NCBI RefSeq assembly: GCF_902713425.1
Contig: NC_081198.1
Span: 21,435,188-21,499,187 of the forward strand
Source: Acipenser ruthenus
Lineage: Eukaryota > Chordata > Actinopteri > Acipenseriformes > Acipenseridae
Reading direction: 5' to 3'
DNA length: 64,000 nt
Each line of letters starts with the position of its first letter. Within the stretch, counting starts at the first letter, position 1. The translations under genes and the position numbers were made by a program. The notes below the pieces were generated by a model, which saw only the letters and a list, made by a program, of their open reading frames with translations, had not been told where the DNA came from and searched no databases. Positions 19,980 to 31,700 of this stretch are shown piece by piece.

Positions 19980-22900
19980 TTAACAATTCAAAACAGACCT
20001 TACCCTTCCCCAAATATCCCCACTAAAATCTTCCCCATACATATATTTATCCATTTTGATAACATTCTTTAACTTCCAAAGAAACAAAAAATAAGCTTCT
20101 ATTGGTTCTGTTTTATCATTTTTCTTTTTAATACACAAATTTCTTTTCTCCCATAACACCAACTTCCCCAAACTAATAATAGACCATACTGCTCTAAATT
20201 TTTCCTTTGGCAGTTTTAACACCTCCTCCCCATATAAAATAATCTTCCCATTCAAAATTATATCGCAAAACAATTTAATAAGATTACTGCACCTTCCCCA
20301 AAATTTCTTTGCAAAAATGCAGTCCCAAAGCACGTGCAAGACTGTTTCCTCCTTTTTGCACCTTGGGCACTCTGCGTTTACCGCACATTGATGCCTATAC
20401 AACCTTTCTTTTACTGACAATCTATCTAAAGCGCACAGCCACCCCAAATCTTTACACTCATTTCCGAGCCATTTTGGCTGTATGCCTTCCCAATTTACTA
20501 ATTTAAGATTGCCTTCGTACCTTCCTTCCCATCTCTCTCTTATCATTTCGTACATTTTTTTGTGGTTTAACAAGACCTCCCTTTCTATTTCTTTTATTTG
20601 CATTTTTAAAAAGGTTATTGCATGCATGTAGTACTGTGGTTTTGTCTCAGCGTTTGGCACCGTGTTGGCCCATGGTATTATCCCTCTTAAAACTGCTCCA
20701 AACCATAACCGAACAAAATAAAAGGACTTGTGCTCTGTTCCCTTCAACAGTGTTTTACATATCTGATTCAGGAAAAAGCAATCCAATTTTACTGACAAAC
20801 ACGGTATGTCTCTCCCTCCCTTTGCCACCTTCCCATACATCAATTCCCTATTTACATTTTCATATTTCTTACCCCATACAAAGGAAAATATTAACCTGGT
20901 TAGGATTATTTTATTTTTTGCATTAATAGGGAACACCCGTGCCAAATAAACTAATGCTGGTACTATGTCTGCCTTTATTACCAGAATTCTCCCACTGATG
21001 GTCAACCTTCTACATTTCCACATATTTAATTTTACTTTAACTTTCTCAATTTTCTCCTCCCAATTTTTCTTTATCCCGTCCTTCTGAAAAAAGTGCACCC
21101 CCAACATTTTTAGCCCTTCCCTGCACACAGTTATACCTTCCCTGCTGTCCGTCCTCCCTTCCCACTTGCCACAGTACATCATAGACGATTTCTCTAAATT
21201 TATTTTTGACCCAACAGCTTCTCCATAAGTTTTTAATAAGATGATTGCCCTATCTATGGCCCAATCTGAACATAAAAACAAAGTTGTGTCATCTGCGTAT
21301 TGGGCAATTTTGACCCTTTTCCCCTTACTCCCTGGGATATGTACCCCATCTATATCTTTGTCTTTCCTTATTAAATTTGCCAAAGGCTCAATGCACAACA
21401 CGTACAATAACGGTGACATTGGACACCCTTGCCTCACCCCACCTTCTTGCCTTACCCGTTCACTGAAAAACCCATTAATTTGCACCCTACTAGATGCTTT
21501 GTTGTATACTGTTCTAATCCAATTCACAAAGGTTCCGCAATTCATTCTTTCCAGGACAGAAAACAAAAACTCGTGGCTGACCCTATCAAAGGCCTTCTCC
21601 TGGTCAACACTCAACAAACACAGAGGTAAGTCTCTTTCTTTTACCCAGCTGATGACATCCCTAGTTAGTTGTAAGTTATAAGTTGTGGACCTATTTATAA
21701 CCCCACAAGTCTGGTCCTCATTAACTAGACTGGGCATTACTACTTTCAGTCTATTTGTCATTACTTTACCCAGAATTTTATTATCTACATTTAACAGGGT
21801 GATAGGCCTCCAGTTTTTCAGTAGATCCTTATCTCCCTTTTTATATATCAGACTTATTACCCCTGTCCTCATGGTTTCCGGCATCACTCCATCCACCAAA
21901 ATCTCTTTATACACCTCAGTTAGATCGTCTCCTAGAATATCCCAAAAACAAACATAAAATTCCTTTGGTAATCCATCACAACCAGGAGTTTTATCAGCTT
22001 TCAAGGACTTCAATGCCATCTCTATTTCATCTTTGGTTATGTCTTTTTCCAGAAGTGTTCTTTCTTCATTATTTAACTTTTTGTTTATATTATTTAACAA
22101 TTCCTCCGCTTTTGCATGATCTATCTCTCTTTTGTTAAATAGCTCCTGATAAAACTCCTGAGCATGCTTTACAATATCCTCTCTTTTATTGATTTTCCCT
22201 GTCCCTGTTTCCAATTCAGAAATTGCACATTTCCTTTGTTTTCCCTTAATACTTTGAAAAAAGAATTTGGAACATTTTTCGTCTTGTTCTTTTTCTGTTA
22301 CCTTTGCCAAAAATGTAAATTCCTTAACCTTTATTTCGATGTTATTTTGTATTTCCTTTTTAATGTTGTTGTATGCTTCTAAACTAACCTCTTTCCCCTC
22401 ATTTATTTTAGAATACATGATCTCTAAGTCTTTTTGCAATTTTTTCTCAAAGTATCTCTCTTCTTTCTTTTTCCTTTTGCTGTATATTTGGCAAAAACAT
22501 CTTATTTTAACTTTTACCATCTCCCACCATTCAGCGATAGTTCCGAAAGCCCACTTCATGTCTTTCCATGAATTATAGAAGATCTTGAACTCGTGCCTGA
22601 ATTCATCGCACTTCAACCCCTTCATATTCAATTTCCAATACCCCCTACCTATATCCACCCCTTTAATTTCAAAAGAAGCCCCAATTGTATCATGGTCTGA
22701 AAACCAGTTGGGATACATGAAGAAATCCAAGCTCTTGATATTTTTGGATAAAAAGAAATAATCTAACCTTTTACATGCTCCTCTTGAATTTCTCCAAGTA
22801 TGCCCTACACCTTTTTTATTGTGTCTCCTATATACATCCACCAAATCATAATCCCCCAATACCTTTTTTAAATACTGTGCAGAAAAATCAAAGTCGCCCT

Positions 22901-23339
22901 CTAAACATGTGTTAAAATCCCCGCCCATTACAACTGTGCGATTGGTACATAGAATATCAGGTAAGTGCTTAAATGTGTCCAACCTTGTCCCTTTTAATGT
23001 AGGCGCGTACATGTTCACCAGACGGAGTCTTCTGTCATTGAGCCTACCATCAGTATACATTAACCTGCCTGGTATGATCACTTTTGTTTCCTCAATGACA
23101 AACCTAGTATTTTTAAATAATATCCCCACTCCATCCGAATGTACATTACCAATACTCCAAACTGAAGCACCATCTTTCCAGTCTTTACTGAAACGTTCAA
23201 TATCCTCCGTATTCTTCAGGTGGCATTCCTGCAGAAAACAAACCTGAAAGTCCAATGACTTGAGGGAAAAGAACAAGGATGCCCTCTTGCCAGCATCTCT
23301 CATCCCCCTCGTGTTGACTGAAAACACATTAAAGTTCAT
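19980..23339 (-). CDS. Family C ORF2: endonuclease-reverse transcriptase (1119 aa)
   Basis: This is the replication protein of the LINE: it nicks U2 DNA and copies the LINE RNA at the nick. The APE-type endonuclease at about 1-225 shows SVNTRG, QEC, GGDFNTC, RLDYF and SDH. The reverse transcriptase at about 440-760 shows NWRPITL, SVDQEKAFD, GVRQGCPMSP and YADD; families A and B have YMDD. A CX2CX7HX4C motif (CPRC...HVLWDC) lies near the C-terminus. The start is the ATG at 23337-23339, 11 nt after the ORF1 stop. Unlike A and B it has no hydrophobic leader before the endonuclease. Confidence 0.95.
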   Translation of the reverse strand: MNFNVFSVNTRGMRDAGKRASLFFSLKSLDFQVCFLQECHLKNTEDIERFSKDWKDGASVWSIGNVHSDGVGILFKNTRFVIEETKVIIPGRLMYTDGRLNDRRLRLVNMYAPTLKGTRLDTFKHLPDILCTNRTVVMGGDFNTCLEGDFDFSAQYLKKVLGDYDLVDVYRRHNKKGVGHTWRNSRGACKRLDYFFLSKNIKSLDFFMYPNWFSDHDTIGASFEIKGVDIGRGYWKLNMKGLKCDEFRHEFKIFYNSWKDMKWAFGTIAEWWEMVKVKIRCFCQIYSKRKKKEERYFEKKLQKDLEIMYSKINEGKEVSLEAYNNIKKEIQNNIEIKVKEFTFLAKVTEKEQDEKCSKFFFQSIKGKQRKCAISELETGTGKINKREDIVKHAQEFYQELFNKREIDHAKAEELLNNINKKLNNEERTLLEKDITKDEIEMALKSLKADKTPGCDGLPKEFYVCFWDILGDDLTEVYKEILVDGVMPETMRTGVISLIYKKGDKDLLKNWRPITLLNVDNKILGKVMTNRLKVVMPSLVNEDQTCGVINRSTTYNLQLTRDVISWVKERDLPLCLLSVDQEKAFDRVSHEFLFSVLERMNCGTFVNWIRTVYNKASSRVQINGFFSERVRQEGGVRQGCPMSPLLYVLCIEPLANLIRKDKDIDGVHIPGSKGKRVKIAQYADDTTLFLCSDWAIDRAIILLKTYGEAVGSKINLEKSSMMYCGKWEGRTDSREGITVCREGLKMLGVHFFQKDGIKKNWEEKIEKVKVKLNMWKCRRLTISGRILVIKADIVPALVYLARVFPINAKNKIILTRLIFSFVWGKKYENVNRELMYGKVAKGGRDIPCLSVKLDCFFLNQICKTLLKGTEHKSFYFVRLWFGAVLRGIIPWANTVPNAETKPQYYMHAITFLKMQIKEIEREVLLNHKKMYEMIRERWEGRYEGNLKLVNWEGIQPKWLGNECKDLGWLCALDRLSVKERLYRHQCAVNAECPRCKKEETVLHVLWDCIFAKKFWGRCSNLIKLFCDIILNGKIILYGEEVLKLPKEKFRAVWSIISLGKLVLWEKRNLCIKKKNDKTEPIEAYFLFLWKLKNVIKMDKYMYGEDFSGDIWGRVRSVLNC

Positions 23340-23350
23340 TTTCCTGTGTT

Positions 23351-24763
23351 TTATGTTCCATCTTCTTTACCATCCATCGGAAACATTGTTGTTTTTTTCA
23401 TGTTGTCCACCATTGAGTCGCTCAAATAGTTTAGCTGGGAATCCACACTGTTTTCCTCGCTATCCACTTCTGATGGCGGCGCCAGCGGGGAACTCTCTAC
23501 TGAAGATGGCTCGAAACTCGAGACTTCTTCCTCTCCCACCTCTTCGTTTTCCAAGCTCTCGAAACTGTTGGATGTCTCGATCACGCAGACTTTGTTGTCG
23601 CCATCCGACTCCTCCTGGTTTAGTTTCCTCTTTGTTGTTCTTTTCCCTTCCGCCACTTCCCAGCCCATCTCGCCACTTTCTTCTGTATCACCCCACTGTT
23701 TTCCACCCCCAACAGGTGTATCCAAAATCACCGTACCCTGAGATGATTCTTCGGTTGCCATGGCTTCAGGTAGGTTCTTAACACTAGTCACCGACTTCTC
23801 CTTTTTCTTTCTTTTTTCTTTCCCTGCCCCAGACACTCCTGCAACAGGACCCTCAACAGCGGGAGGCTCCAAACCAAAAGCCAGAGACTCCTCCACCGCA
23901 GCCACCGCTGCAGCCACAAGAAGAGCCCCCTGCACAGCACCTCCAGAAACAGCGCCTCCATCAGCACAGGTAGGCGCATGGTCTCTACTGACTTCTTCTA
24001 AAACCACCTCAATGTCTCGAAGTGACTCAGAGTAAGTTTTATGTCGGCCAGGGCAGTCCTTGAACATGTGCTCGGTGGAATCACACAGATTGCAGGATTT
24101 TGGTTTTTTACACTCTTTTGCCTCATGTCCTGTCTCTAAACAATTTCTGCAAAAAACATTTGGGCACATTACTGCAATATGTCCCTGCTCTCCACACTTT
24201 CTGCAAGTTTTTGGTTGTCCATAATAATACAAATATCCCTTAACACCGCCGATGTAAAAAGATGCTGGGGGGCATTCAAACCCTCCTATCTTTCTCTTAA
24301 AACGGACAGTGTATTTTCTATTCCCGTTCCACATTTCGTCATAGTCCATTTCTTTTTGTCCAACACCTAAAACATCACAGTATTTACTCAGAAATAACCG
24401 AATGTCCTGCTCTTTAACATAAGGGTTTTGCATGCACACCGTTACGGTTCTTACCCGACTTGCAAACAGTGGCTCCACTCTGAAATTGGAGATCGGAGAA
24501 ACGTCCTTAGATTCCAGGCACTTGTTCCATGCTTCCTGGCATAAATAGTCTCCCATGAAGGTAACTTCATATGTGCTTCTTAGAGGAAAATCCCGGTAAC
24601 AATAGATCTGCGCCGCCGTAACTCCCAGGAATTCAAAGATGATGTCCTTGGCAAAGTTCCTTCTTCCCATGCTGAAACGTACTCCATCCTTTTCTTGTCC
24701 AATGAAACGAATTGTATTCAAAAGTCGCGTCGAGGGGGCCGACATGTAGTCTCCGGTCGCCAT
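23351..24763 (-). CDS. Family C ORF1 protein with three zinc knuckles (470 aa)
   Basis: This is the LINE RNA-binding protein. Three CX2CX4HX4C knuckles lie at about 187-237: CRKCGEQGHIAVMC, CRNCLETGHEAKEC, CNLCDSTEHMFKDC. The segment before them (about 60-180) aligns with the RRM-like region of A and B. The C-terminal part is Ala-rich, then Lys-rich, then Ser/Glu-rich. The first ATG is at 24761-24763 (MATGDY), preceded by an in-frame GTG. Confidence 0.93.
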   Translation of the reverse strand: MATGDYMSAPSTRLLNTIRFIGQEKDGVRFSMGRRNFAKDIIFEFLGVTAAQIYCYRDFPLRSTYEVTFMGDYLCQEAWNKCLESKDVSPISNFRVEPLFASRVRTVTVCMQNPYVKEQDIRLFLSKYCDVLGVGQKEMDYDEMWNGNRKYTVRFKRKIGGFECPPASFYIGGVKGYLYYYGQPKTCRKCGEQGHIAVMCPNVFCRNCLETGHEAKECKKPKSCNLCDSTEHMFKDCPGRHKTYSESLRDIEVVLEEVSRDHAPTCADGGAVSGGAVQGALLVAAAVAAVEESLAFGLEPPAVEGPVAGVSGAGKEKRKKKEKSVTSVKNLPEAMATEESSQGTVILDTPVGGGKQWGDTEESGEMGWEVAEGKRTTKRKLNQEESDGDNKVCVIETSNSFESLENEEVGEEEVSSFEPSSVESSPLAPPSEVDSEENSVDSQLNYLSDSMVDNMKKTTMFPMDGKEDGT

Positions 24764-24811
24764 CACCTTCTCTTTTCTCTTTTTTTAGAAAAAGTTGCGG
24801 TCATGCCACAT

Positions 24812-24843
24812 ACTTAATCCGAGCCAAGAGGCCGAGAAGCGAT
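24812..24843 (-). pseudogene. Diverged U2 5' end (about nt 1-32) beside family C copy 1
   Basis: Thirty-two bases align with the U2 5' end but carry four substitutions, while the complete U2 copies are almost all identical here. The same four changes flank copy 2. The promoter that follows has the CTTCGCCC and CACACGCAG variants. Confidence 0.88.
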
Positions 24844-25427
24844 GGCGACTTCGCCCTTGCCCGGGGCCCCCCAGCCCGGACGGCACAGGGGGATTCAAAG
24901 GTGGGTGCAAAATTTCAAGCACACGCAGACCCCAAAAAAACGGGCTGCTGCTTCCAGAGGGGAAATGTGCAATTTAAGCAGGAGAAAACAAAACAAAGCA
25001 AAAACACACACATAACACCAAAAACAAAACATAAACTGGCGGAGTGCGTCTTACAAATAGTCATGCCAAGCTGCTATGCTGTGCAAGGTGCCTTGGGTAA
25101 CTACAACTGTGCCTCGCTGGCTGGCTGGCTTGCTAAGAAGGTCCTGGCATAGGGACATGTTCCACCACACTTGTCTGGTTAGCTGCATGCTCCCAGGAAA
25201 CAACCTGCTGCTGTCTACATCATCACCACATGTGAATAAAAGAAAGAAAGACAGCAAGAAAGAAAGAGAGAAAGAAAGAGAGAAAGAGAGAAAGAAAGAG
25301 AGAAAGAAAAAAAAAGAAGTAAAACGGCGGGAAAACTTGCATCAACACTGGCACTCTCCCTCCAGCAGGGGTAGACAAAATGCTCACAGGAGAGATCCAG
25401 ATCTGACTTTGACCAACGTTAGAGAAA

Positions 25428-25616
25428 GGTGTGCACCGTTCCCGGAGGTACTGCAATACCGGGCCGATGCGTGGAGTGGACGGAGCAAGCCCCTGTTCCA
25501 TCTCCCGATTCCAAAAATCAATTTAATATATGGTCCCCTGATAGGGGACGTATCAGATATTAAACTGATAAGAACAGATACTACACTTGATCTTAGCCAA
25601 AAGGCCGAGAAGCGAT
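25428..25616 (-). ncRNA. RNU2: U2 snRNA gene
   Basis: This is a consensus copy. Its upstream region carries the GGGGCACC and GCGCC variants, and a private C-to-A change near 25991. Confidence 0.97.
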
Positions 25617-26212
25617 GGCGACTTGGCCCTTGCCCGGGGCACCCCAGCCCGGACGGCACAGGGGGATTCAAAGGTGGGTGCAAAATTCCAAGCACAAGCA
25701 GACCCCCAAAAAACGGGCTGCTGCTTCCAGAGGGGAAATGTGCAATTTAAGCAGGAGAAAACAAAACAAAGCAAAAACACACACATAACACCAAAAACAA
25801 AACATAAACTGGCGGAGTGCGTCTTACAAATAGTCATGCCAAGCTGCTATGCTGTGCAAGGCGCCTTGGGTAACTACAACTGTGCCTCGCTGGCTGGCTG
25901 GCTTGCTAAGAAGGTCCTGGCATAGGGACATGTTCCACCACACTTGTCTGGTTAGCTGCATGCTCCCAGGAAACAACCTGCTGCTGTCTAAATCATCACC
26001 ACATGTGAATAAAAGAAAGAAAGACAGCAAGAAAGAAAGAGAGAAAGAAAGAGAGAAAGAGAGAAAGAGAGAAAGAAAGAAAGAGAGAAAGAAAAAAAAA
26101 GAAGTAAAACGGCGGGAAAACTTGCATCAACACTGGCACTCTCCCTCCAGCAGGGGTAGACAAAATGCTCACAGGAGAGATCCAGATCTGACTTTGACCA
26201 ACGTTAGAGAAA

Positions 26213-26401
26213 GGTGTGCACCGTTCCCGGAGGTACTGCAATACCGGGCCGATGCGTGGAGTGGACGGAGCAAGCCCCTGTTCCATCTCCTGATTCCAAA
26301 AATCAATTTAATATATGGTCCCCTGATAGGGGACGTATCAGATATTAAACTGATAAGAACAGATACTACACTTGATCTTAGCCAAAAGGCCGAGAAGCGA
26401 T
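26213..26401 (-). ncRNA. RNU2: U2 snRNA gene (empty-site counterpart of family C insertions)
   Basis: This is an uninterrupted gene with one substitution at nt 111. Its 3' flank has the same variants as the left flanks of both C copies. Its 5' flank has the CTTCGCCC and CACACGCAG variants of their right flanks. It therefore looks like the same unit without the LINE, and its first 34 nt are consensus. Confidence 0.95.
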
Positions 26402-27015
26402 GGCGACTTCGCCCTTGCCCGGGGCCCCCCAGCCCGGACGGCACAGGGGGATTCAAAGGTGGGTGCAAAATTTCAAGCACACGCAGACCCCAAAAAAACG
26501 GGCTGCTGCTTCCAGAGGGGAAATGTGCAATTTAAGCAGGAGAAAACAAAACAAAGCAAAAACACACACATAACACCAAAAACAAAACATAAACTGGCGG
26601 AGTGCGTCTTACAAATAGTCATGCCAAGCTGCTATGCTGTGCAAGGTGCCTTGGGTAACTACAACTGTGCCTCGCTGGCTGGCTGGCTTGCTAAGAAGGT
26701 CCTGGCATAGGGACATGTTCCACCACACTTGTCTGGTTAGCTGCATGCTCCCAGGAAACAACCTGCTGCTGTCTACATCATCACCACATGTGAATAAAAG
26801 AAAGAAAGACAGCAAGAAAGAAAGAGAGAAAGAAAGAGAGAAAGAGAGAAAGAGAGAAAGAAAGAAAGAGAGAAAGAAAGAAAGAGAGAAAGAAAAAAAA
26901 AAAGAAGTAAAACGGCGGGAAAACTTGCATCAACACTGGCACTCTCCCTCCAGCAGGGGTAGACAAAATGCTCACAGGAGAGATCCAGATCTGACTTTGA
27001 CCAACGTTAGAGAAA

Positions 27016-27204
27016 GGTGTGCACCGTTCCCGGAGGTACTGCAATACCGGGCCGATGCGTGGAGTGGACGGAGCAAGCCCCTGTTCCATCTCCCGATTCC
27101 AAAAATCAATTTAATATATGGTCCCCTGATAGGGGACGTATCAGATATTAAACTGATAAGAACAGATACTACACTTGATCTTAGCCAAAAGGCCGAGAAG
27201 CGAT
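27016..27204 (-). ncRNA. RNU2: U2 snRNA gene with shortened distal promoter
   Basis: The transcribed region is consensus. Upstream, 36 bp are missing at about 27434, including the TTGTAGT half-site. The unit also carries GAGGAAAC near 27343 and CTAGCTCCC near 27510. Confidence 0.96.
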
Positions 27205-27770
27205 GGCGACTTGGCCCTTGCCCGGGGCCCCCCAGCCCGGACGGCACAGGGGGATTCAAAGGTGGGTGCAAAATTTCAAGCACAAGCAGACCCCAAAAAA
27301 ACGGGCTGCTGCTTCCAGAGGGGAAATGTGCAATTTAAGCAGGAGGAAACAAAACAAAGCAAAAACACACACATAACACCAAAAACAAAACATAAACTGG
27401 CGGAGTGCGTCTTACAAATAGTCATGCCAAGCTGTGCCTCGCTGGCTGGCTGGCTTGCTAAGAAGGTCCTGGCATAGGGACATGTTCCACCACACTTGTC
27501 TGGTTAGCTGCTAGCTCCCAGGAAACAACCTGCTGCTGTCTACATCATCACCACATGTGAATAAAAGAAAGAAAGACAGCAAGAAAGAAAGAGAGAAAGA
27601 AAGAGAGAAAGAGAGAAAGAAAGAGAGAAAGAAAGAAAGAGAGAAAGAAAAAAAAAAAGAAGTAAAAAGACGGGAAAACTTGCATCAACACTGGCACTCT
27701 CCCTCCAGCAGGGGTAGACAAAATGCTCACAGGAGAGATCCAGATCTGACTTTGACCAACGTTAGAGAAA

Positions 27771-27959
27771 GGTGTGCACCGTTCCCGGAGGTACTGCAAT
27801 ACCGGGCCGATGCGTGGAGTGGACGGAGCAAGCCCCTGTTCCATCTCCCGATTCCAAAAATCAATTTAATATATGGTCCCCTGATAGGGGACGTATCAGA
27901 TATTAAACTGATAAGAACAGATACTACACTTGATCTTAGCCAAAAGGCCGAGAAGCGAT
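27771..27959 (-). ncRNA. RNU2: U2 snRNA gene
   Basis: This is a consensus copy of the GGGGCACC/GCGCC upstream class. The spacer on its 3' side has an AAAAAGACGG change near 27663, shared with the units at 35002 and 36500. Confidence 0.97.
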
Positions 27960-28555
27960 GGCGACTTGGCCCTTGCCCGGGGCACCCCAGCCCGGACGGC
28001 ACAGGGGGATTCAAAGGTGGGTGCAAAATTCCAAGCACAAGCAGACCCCCAAAAAACGGGCTGCTGCTTCCAGAGGGGAAATGTGCAATTTAAGCAGGAG
28101 AAAACAAAACAAAGCAAAAACACACACATAACACCAAAAACAAAACATAAACTGGCGGAGTGCGTCTTACAAATAGTCATGCCAAGCTGCTATGCTGTGC
28201 AAGGCGCCTTGGGTAACTACAACTGTGCCTCGCTGGCTGGCTGGCTTGCTAAGAAGGTCCTGGCATAGGGACATGTTCCACCACACTTGTCTGGTTAGCT
28301 GCATGCTCCCAGGAAACAACCTGCTGCTGTCTACATCATCACCACATGTGAATAAAAGAAAGAAAGACAGCAAGAAAGAAAGAGAGAAAGAAAGAGAGAA
28401 AGAGAGAAAGAGAGAAAGAAAGAAAGAGAGAAAGAAAAAAAAAGAAGTAAAACGGCGGGAAAACTTGCATCAACACTGGCACTCTCCCTCCAGCAGGGGT
28501 AGACAAAATGCTCACAGGAGAGATCCAGATCTGACTTTGACCAACGTTAGAGAAA

Positions 28556-28707
28556 GGTGTGCACCGTTCCCGGAGGTACTGCAATACCGGGCCGATGCGT
28601 GGAGTGGACGGAGCAAGCCCCTGTTCCATCTCCTGATTCCAAAAATCAATTTAATATATGGTCCCCTGATAGGGGACGTATCAGATATTAAACTGATAAG
28701 AACAGAT
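28556..28707 (-). pseudogene. U2 snRNA gene fragment, nt 38-189 (split by family C copy 2)
   Basis: The 3' part carries the nt 111 change, as does the flank of copy 1, but not the private change near 19821. It is cut at nt 38 by a poly(A) tail. Confidence 0.95.
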
Positions 28708-28771
28708 TTTTTTTTTTTTTTTTTTTTTTTTTATTATAGAAATTACTCAAACAATAAATACAATCATATAA

Positions 28772-31700
28772 TTAACAATTCAAAACAGACCTTACCCTTC
28801 CCCAAATATCCCCACTAAAATCTTCCCCATACATATATTTATCCATTTTGATAACATTCTTTAACTTCCAAAGAAACAAAAAATAAGCTTCTATTGGTTC
28901 TGTTTTATCATTTTTCTTTTTAATACACAAATTTCTTTTCTCCCATAACACCAACTTCCCCAAACTAATAATAGACCATACTGCTCTAAATTTTTCCTTT
29001 GGCAGTTTTAACACCTCCTCCCCATATAAAATAATCTTCCCATTCAAAATTATATCGCAAAACAATTTAATAAGATTACTGCACCTTCCCCAAAATTTCT
29101 TTGCAAAAATGCAGTCCCAAAACACGTGCAAGACTGTTTCCTCCTTTTTGCACCTTGGGCACTCTGCGTTTACCGCACATTGATGCCTATACAACCTTTC
29201 TTTTACTGACAATCTATCTAAAGCGCACAGCCACCCCAAATCTTTACACTCATTTCCGAGCCATTTTGGCTGTATGCCTTCCCAATTTACTAATTTAAGA
29301 TTGCCTTCGTACCTTCCTTCCCATCTCTCTCTTATCATTTCGTACATTTTTTTGTGGTTTAACAAGACCTCCCTTTCTATTTCTTTTATTTGCATTTTTA
29401 AAAAGGTTATTGCATGCATGTAGTACTGTGGTTTTGTCTCAGCGTTTGGCACCGTGTTGGCCCATGGTATTATCCCTCTTAAAACTGCTCCAAACCATAA
29501 CCGAACAAAATAAAAGGACTTGTGCTCTGTTCCCTTCAACAGTGTTTTACATATCTGATTCAGGAAAAAGCAATCCAATTTTACTGACAAACACGGTATG
29601 TCTCTCCCTCCCTTTGCCACCTTCCCATACATCAATTCCCTATTTACATTTTCATATTTCTTACCCCATACAAAGGAAAATATTAACCTGGTTAGGATTA
29701 TTTTATTTTTTGCATTAATAGGGAACACCCGTGCCAAATAAACTAATGCTGGTACTATGTCTGCCTTTATTACCAGAATTCTCCCACTGATGGTCAACCT
29801 TCTACATTTCCACATATTTAATTTTACTTTAACTTTCTCAATTTTCTCCTCCCAATTTTTCTTTATCCCGTCCTTCTGAAAAAAGTGCACCCCCAACATT
29901 TTTAGCCCTTCCCTGCACACAGTTATACCTTCCCTGCTGTCCGTCCTCCCTTCCCACTTGCCACAGTACATCATAGACGATTTCTCTAAATTTATTTTTG
30001 ACCCAACAGCTTCTCCATAAGTTTTTAATAAGATGATTGCCCTATCTATGGCCCAATCTGAACATAAAAACAAAGTTGTGTCATCTGCGTATTGGGCAAT
30101 TTTGACCCTTTTCCCCTTACTCCCTGGGATATGTACCCCATCTATATCTTTGTCTTTCCTTATTAAATTTGCCAAAGGCTCAATGCACAACACGTACAAT
30201 AACGGTGACATTGGACACCCTTGCCTCACCCCACCTTCTTGCCTTACCCGTTCACTGAAAAACCCATTAATTTGCACCCTACTAGATGCTTTGTTGTATA
30301 CTGTTCTAATCCAATTCACAAAGGTTCCGCAATTCATTCTTTCCAGGACAGAAAACAAAAACTCGTGGCTGACCCTATCAAAGGCCTTCTCCTGGTCAAC
30401 ACTCAACAAACACAGAGGTAAGTCTCTTTCTTTTACCCAGCTGATGACATCCCTAGTTAGTTGTAAGTTATAAGTTGTGGACCTATTTATAACCCCACAA
30501 GTCTGGTCCTCATTAACTAGACTGGGCATTACTACTTTCAGTCTATTTGTCATTACTTTACCCAGAATTTTATTATCTACATTTAACAGGGTGATAGGCC
30601 TCCAGTTTTTCAGTAGATCCTTATCTCCCTTTTTATATATCAGACTTATTACCCCTGTCCTCATGGTTTCCGGCATCACTCCATCCACCAAAATCTCTTT
30701 ATACACCTCAGTTAGATCGTCTCCTAGAATATCCCAAAAACAAACATAAAATTCCTTTGGTAATCCATCACAACCAGGAGTTTTATCAGCTTTCAAGGAC
30801 TTCAATGCCATCTCTATTTCATCTTTGGTTATGTCTTTTTCCAGAAGTGTTCTTTCTTCATTATTTAACTTTTTGTTTATATTATTTAACAATTCCTCCG
30901 CTTTTGCATGATCTATCTCTCTTTTGTTAAATAGCTCCTGATAAAACTCCTGAGCATGCTTTACAATATCCTCTCTTTTATTGATTTTCCCTGTCCCTGT
31001 TTCCAATTCAGAAATTGCACATTTCCTTTGTTTTCCCTTAATACTTTGAAAAAAGAATTTGGAACATTTTTCGTCTTGTTCTTTTTCTGTTACCTTTGCC
31101 AAAAATGTAAATTCCTTAACCTTTATTTCGATGTTATTTTGTATTTCCTTTTTAATGTTGTTGTATGCTTCTAAACTAACCTCTTTCCCCTCATTTATTT
31201 TAGAATACATGATCTCTAAGTCTTTTTGCAATTTTTTCTCAAAGTATCTCTCTTCTTTCTTTTTCCTTTTGCTGTATATTTGGCAAAAACATCTTATTTT
31301 AACTTTTACCATCTCCCACCATTCAGCGATAGTTCCGAAAGCCCACTTCATGTCTTTCCATGAATTATAGAAGATCTTGAACTCGTGCCTGAATTCATCG
31401 CACTTCAACCCCTTCATATTCAATTTCCAATACCCCCTACCTATATCCACCCCTTTAATTTCAAAAGAAGCCCCAATTGTATCATGGTCTGAAAACCAGT
31501 TGGGATACATGAAGAAATCCAAGCTCTTGATATTTTTGGATAAAAAGAAATAATCTAACCTTTTACATGCTCCTCTTGAATTTCTCCAAGTATGCCCTAC
31601 ACCTTTTTTATTGTGTCTCCTATATACATCCACCAAATCATAATCCCCCAATACCTTTTTTAAATACTGTGCAGAAAAATCAAAGTCGCCCTCTAAACAT

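Larger units (their letters stand above)
19915..24811 (-). mobile_element. Family C Tx1-type LINE copy 1 (4.9 kb, both ORFs open)
   Basis: This is an AT-rich LINE with ORF1, ORF2 and a poly(A) tail of about 26 nt (19915-19940). Its 3' junction is U2 nt 38, as in family B. The 5' junction is near U2 nt 32. The short 5' UTR begins GTGGCATGACCGCA, resembling the start of family B (GTGGCTTGACCGCA). Both ORFs are uninterrupted, so the copy may be recent. Copy 2 differs by only a few bases. Confidence 0.94.
24812..28707 (-). repeat. U2 array block 4
   Basis: This block holds four complete U2 genes (25428, 26213, 27016, 27771) and end fragments. Microsatellites lie at about 25237-25317, 26010-26102, 26797-26906, 27562-27661 and 28356-28446. 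It separates the two family C copies. Unit variants repeat in an order that recurs after copy 2, indicating a duplicated multi-unit segment. Confidence 0.93.
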
